DNA of 10,469 bases from Jimgerdemannia flammicorona (Eukaryota > Mucoromycota > Endogonomycetes > Endogonales > Endogonaceae): positions 1 to 10,469 of the forward strand of contig RBNI01007292.1 in assembly GCA_003990745.1 (NCBI GenBank), in the 5' to 3' direction. The notes below the pieces were generated by a model. That model did no database searches and was not told the DNA's origin. It saw nothing but the letters and a program-made list of their open reading frames with translations. Both the position numbers and the translations under genes were made by a program. Positions 7,812 through 10,469 of this stretch are shown here, piece by piece. The number at the start of each line of letters is the position of its first letter. Positions within the stretch are counted from its first letter, which is position 1.

Positions 7812-8770
7812 GTCTTTATTGATCACCTCAGCAAGCAAGCTCACTTTGTCACAATAATTACCACTGTAATAGTATCAGAAATGGTATAGCTATTTATTGA
7901 CAATGTGTTCTGCCTTTATGGACTACCATCAGCAATCATCTCAGACCAAGATGTGAAATTCACAAGCAACTTTTGGCAAGTACTCTTCAAGAGCCTAGAA
8001 GTGCAACTGAAAATGTCCACAGCATATTATCTACAAACAGATGGTCAGATAGAAAGAATCAATTGAATTCTGAAGCAGATGCTTTGTATCTATTGTGGCT
8101 ACAAGTAAAATGATTGAGATGAAATACTGACTCTAGTTAAATTTATATACAACAATAGCTTAAATATAAGTACCAAGATAATACCATTCTATCTAAACTA
8201 TAAACAATACCCATAAACTTCTATAGTTGCCACCTGAACCACAGTATCAGTAGCTCAAGAAATTACTGATATCATATAAAGCAATATTCAGTAAGCATGA
8301 GATGCTCTTATAAAAGTATAAAAAATACAAGTGATATATACTGATAAAAATATAAAAAAAGTCACCTATAAAATAAGAGAATAAGTATTACTCAGCACTT
8401 AGTACCTGACTCTGAGTAATATAGATTCCAAAAAGATGCTTAGACTCTACTATATTGAACTATTTAAGATTCTCAAAAAAATATAGATCTATTATATAAG
8501 TTAGATCTCTCAGCAATACTAAGGAAAATTTATCCAGTATATTATATATCTTAACTTTAGTCATATACTCCAAATACCTTTGAAGAAAGAACTATGCTAT
8601 CTTCAGATTTAGTAATTATTGACCAGTAATCAAAATATAAAGTAGACTATATTCTGAATCATAAGAATTACTAATTTAAATAAACTATCAAGCCTATCTA
8701 GTACTATCTCAAAATATCCCAAGTATGATACTATCTAGAAAAAAGAAGACAATCTTTTGCCAAATATAGA
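7812..8770 (+). mobile_element. Ty3/gypsy chromovirus integrase relic
   Basis: The conceptual translation matches the integrase end of a fungal Ty3/gypsy pol. The catalytic core starts VFIDHLSKQAHF (first Asp at 7821-7823), continues GLPSAIISDQDVKFTSNFW (second Asp) and TDGQIERIN (Glu), so the D,D,E residues remain. The C-terminal domain follows, with a GPY/F-like stretch now reading YYIELFKILKKI, then, after a frame change near 8480-8505, LSAILRKIYPVYYIS (usually IHPVFH) and a probable chromodomain beginning YKVDYILNHKN. About ten in-frame stops interrupt the core and C-terminal domain. One stop, TGA after ERIN, fits CGA-to-TGA decay; others fit CAA/CAG-to-TAA/TAG. No start or LTR pair could be fixed. 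The element is dead. Confidence 0.85.
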
Positions 8771-9832
8771 AAAAGCAATAATCTGATATATTCTCATCTG
8801 ATATAATGGAAATTCTGATGAAAATTCTGAAAAGACAGCTATACTTACTAAAATATATAATTTTTATATAAATAACTTATCTCAATATAAGTACTCAGTA
8901 ATAATACTGAGAACAAATCAAGAATAAGATTACTGCTACTATCCTTAGAGCTATTGAATACTAATAGAATTTTACTAAACTATCTTCTATTAATATATAA
9001 ATCTCTAGAGACTCTGATCCAAATAAAGCCCAATAATATCTTAGAAGGATATAATATTTTCAGACTTTCTATTATTAATAAGAACTAAAAGAGAACTATA
9101 AGATAGGATGTCTTATCTATCAATAAGCTACCCTCAGTATTACCAAATAATGAGGCTGGCTTTTTATTGACAAACATATCTATATTGTTAACAAAAGACT
9201 TTATGTTCTCTTCTACATCTGACCACAAGTTCTCAACTATCTCCATAAAGTACTCCTTAAGAATATTATAATCTGAGTAATGAATAATAAAGTGAAATTA
9301 TCTTTCAAGTAGTTCAGTATACTGTCCTTCAGTTTGATGAATACCTAGTATTTAGTACTAAGTCTAATAAATAGACTCAGAAAAAGAAGAGAAAAATATA
9401 ATAAATTATTATATACCTATAAAACTACTGGAAATTCTGATAAAAATTTCAATAAAAATTTCAATAGAATTTCTAATTAACAGTCATAGTTACCCAAAGT
9501 AGTATAACTATATATAGATATTCCTAGTATATTATATTTAGTTATAGCCTCTAATATATATAAATACTCTTTATACTGAGTATATTGAAACCTCAGCTCT
9601 ATTTTTTTTTTGAATATAAAAAGAATAAAGCAGTATTCTCATTACAGAACCCTCAGATCTGACTTATTAATGATTCCAAGCCTGATCAACTTGGAATACA
9701 AGTATGGCATTATCACCTGTATAAGAACCTGAAAGCAATACCTGAACTCTGCTATAACAGACAATTGAAACTCAGTACTTCCTTAAGAGTATAGAACTTA
9801 GGACTAATAGTCACCATTGATTATTCACAATA
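8771..9832. other. AT-rich repeat rubble between integrase and insert
   Basis: All frames are mostly closed. A short motif resembling GGAAATTCTGATGAAAATTCT occurs near 8809-8830 and again, altered, near 9430-9470. Both copies are followed by similar words (ACAGCTATACTTACTAAA, then ACAGTCATAGTTACCCAAA), so this may be a remnant of an LTR or other duplicated segment. The plus-strand phrase SLINRLRKRREKYNK near 9370-9410 faintly recalls the end of a Ty3 gag. Neither is firm. Confidence 0.4.
9085..9297 (-). other. Short open frame in AT-rich rubble
   Basis: This frame is open for 70 codons on the minus strand in a region where every other frame is closed within about 20-55 codons. The internal ATG at 9246 gives 53 residues (MEIVENLWSDVEENIKSF...) ending at TAG 9085-9087. 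The composition is acidic then hydrophobic and looks protein-like, but no family is recognised. The opposite strand is also open for about 55 codons. It is probably a relic fragment of a repeat rather than a gene. Confidence 0.2.
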
Positions 9833-9845
9833 TATTAATTCTATT
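9833..9845. repeat. Target-site duplication, left copy
   Basis: TATTAATTCTATT, identical over 13 of 13 bases to the copy at 10309-10321. The last two T overlap the poly(T), so the true duplication may be 11-13 bp. Confidence 0.7.
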
Positions 9846-9884
9846 TTTTTTTTTGTTTTTAATAGACTCAATGTCCCATGGATT

Positions 9885-9890
9885 TTTATT
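9885..9890 (-). terminator. AATAAA poly(A) signal inside the retroposed insert
   Basis: TTTATT on the plus strand is AATAAA in the sense of the insert, 24 nt upstream of the A-tail. This supports the body being a copy of a polyadenylated RNA. Confidence 0.55.
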
Positions 9891-10070
9891 AAAAGGGAAC
9901 CTAGACTATATAGGCCAAAACCCTCTCCCACTACCCATCAAGCACTGCCCCCCCATTAACCTAGGCTAGCTATTGTCCAGCAGCTCAACCATGCCAGGTG
10001 CAGTAGGGTCTATGTTGGCCTGCACCTCATTCTGTATACCATGCTCTCCCTACTACCAGGAGAAACCCAG

Positions 10071-10307
10071 TCATATGCCAACAACCAAAAGTGCACACCC
10101 AAGAACCCAACATATGTACAAGGCCATGCCTGAGCTGAATAGAATAGCCCCTACTACCCCAAAGAGAATGACAGGCAAAGAAAAACCCTCATCAAAGTAC
10201 AACATGGTGGGTAGGGCCTGGTTCTCCCAGTTGAGGTGAGTAAAGGACTTACATATGAGGTGGGAGGAGACCCCCAATACCCCACTACTCAAGCCTATGG
10301 GCCTCAT
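10071..10307 (-). CDS. Hydrophobic 78-aa ORF in the retroposed insert
   Basis: The ATG lies one or two bases inside the 5' edge of the insert and the frame runs 78 codons to TGA. Residues about 42-78 (LPVILFGVVGAILFSSGMAL onward) could form one or two membrane helices. A T- and G-rich strand encodes hydrophobic residues by default, so this is weak evidence of a protein. I considered a membrane-transporter gene fragment but could not match the continuation. Coding is doubtful. Confidence 0.2.
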   Translation of the reverse strand: MRPIGLSSGVLGVSSHLICKSFTHLNWENQALPTMLYFDEGFSLPVILFGVVGAILFSSGMALYICWVLGCALLVVGI

Positions 10308-10308
10308 G

Positions 10309-10321
10309 TATTAATTCTATT
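10309..10321. repeat. Target-site duplication, right copy
   Basis: Second copy of TATTAATTCTATT, flanking the 5' end of the minus-strand retroposed insert. The sequence to its right (10322-10469) is AT-rich and CpG-free with no gene, and is presumably the pre-insertion continuation of the left side. Confidence 0.7.
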
Positions 10322-10469
10322 GGTATATAGTTTTATTACAGTACTGTTTATTAATGGTCTGGTTTAAAAAATTGCAGTTTAGTTTAGTCATTTGATCTAA
10401 TTCAGATTTATTCAGATCCATTCCAATTGAATTGCTCAGTTCTTTATTATTAATAAAAAAAAAACAAAA

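Larger units (their letters stand above)
9833..10321 (-). mobile_element. Retroposed insert with A-tail and 13-bp TSD
   Basis: The 13-bp word TATTAATTCTATT occurs at 9833-9845 and exactly again at 10309-10321. Next to the left copy is an interrupted poly(T) (11 T, one G, 5 T; 9844-9860). On the minus strand this is an A-rich tail at the 3' end of the insert. AATAAA (minus strand, 9885-9890) lies 24 nt before the tail, the normal spacing for a cleavage and polyadenylation signal. This arrangement (TSD, body, AATAAA, A-tail, TSD) is diagnostic of target-primed retroposition by a non-LTR retrotransposon machinery, so the body is a SINE, a 5'-truncated LINE or a processed gene copy. The body is about 460 bp, near 50% GC in an AT-rich block, with no CpG and many TG/CA. 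I recognise no tRNA, 5S or 7SL head. A 78-codon hydrophobic ORF (10071-10307) begins at its 5' edge. Confidence 0.75.
7754..10469. other. CpG-free flank (right)
   Basis: Reading the 2.7 kb base by base, including block boundaries, I found no CG dinucleotide, whereas the adjacent island has many. GC content varies strongly inside the block: it is moderate in the integrase core (7812-8100), very low at 8150-9600, and near balanced in the 9846-10308 insert. CpG loss therefore does not simply follow from low GC. CA and TG remain common, especially at 7812-8100 and 9846-10308. This fits removal of CpG by methylation-linked deamination or a RIP-like process. Confidence 0.85.

Noticed and set aside
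9973..10239. Plus-strand 88-codon ORF in the retroposed insert
   Set aside because: It is antisense to the orientation set by the A-tail and has a composition typical of a complementary strand.
1..10469. Mitochondrial or bacterial origin of the AT-rich parts
   Set aside because: The Ty3/gypsy integrase, poly(A) signals, TATA/CCAAT promoter and the adjoining GC-balanced island all point to nuclear fungal DNA; no mitochondrial gene is present.

Overview
The window reads as nuclear DNA of a filamentous fungus, probably an ascomycete. Evidence for this: two very AT-rich, repeat-mutated blocks flank a GC-balanced island; the right block holds a decayed Ty3/gypsy chromovirus integrase; the island holds a TPR-SET protein gene of a type widespread in fungi and a small protein with a Zn2Cys6-like half motif; and promoter signals are TATA plus CCAAT with a CACAATGG start context. 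Species cannot be named from the sequence.

Layout. 1-1513 is AT-rich and, by eye, has no CpG at all. 1514-7753 is the island with normal CpG content. It contains a minus-strand small gene (1896-2492) with TATA box, CCAAT-box array and poly(A) signal; a short minisatellite (3289-3394); a weak ORF with an inverted repeat (3606-4037); and a decayed TPR-SET methyltransferase-family gene (about 4240-6226, plus strand). The TPR-SET gene is broken by about seven frame changes, one stop codon and loss of key SET residues. 6227-7753 holds no convincing gene apart from one weak minus-strand ORF. 7754-10469 again has no CpG. It contains the Ty3/gypsy integrase with chromodomain (7812-8770), AT-rich rubble (8771-9832), and a 463-bp minus-strand retroposed insert (9846-10308). 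The insert has a poly(A) signal, an A-tail and 13-bp target-site duplications.

The genes do not form a pathway or operon. The most notable points are the complete loss of CpG in both flanks with sharp edges, the intact retroposition signature in the right flank, and the small orphan gene with an odd C-terminal cysteine cluster behind a repeated CCAAT promoter. I found no RNA gene, CRISPR array or defence system. The window starts and ends in A-rich homopolymers, which suggests contig ends rather than biological borders.
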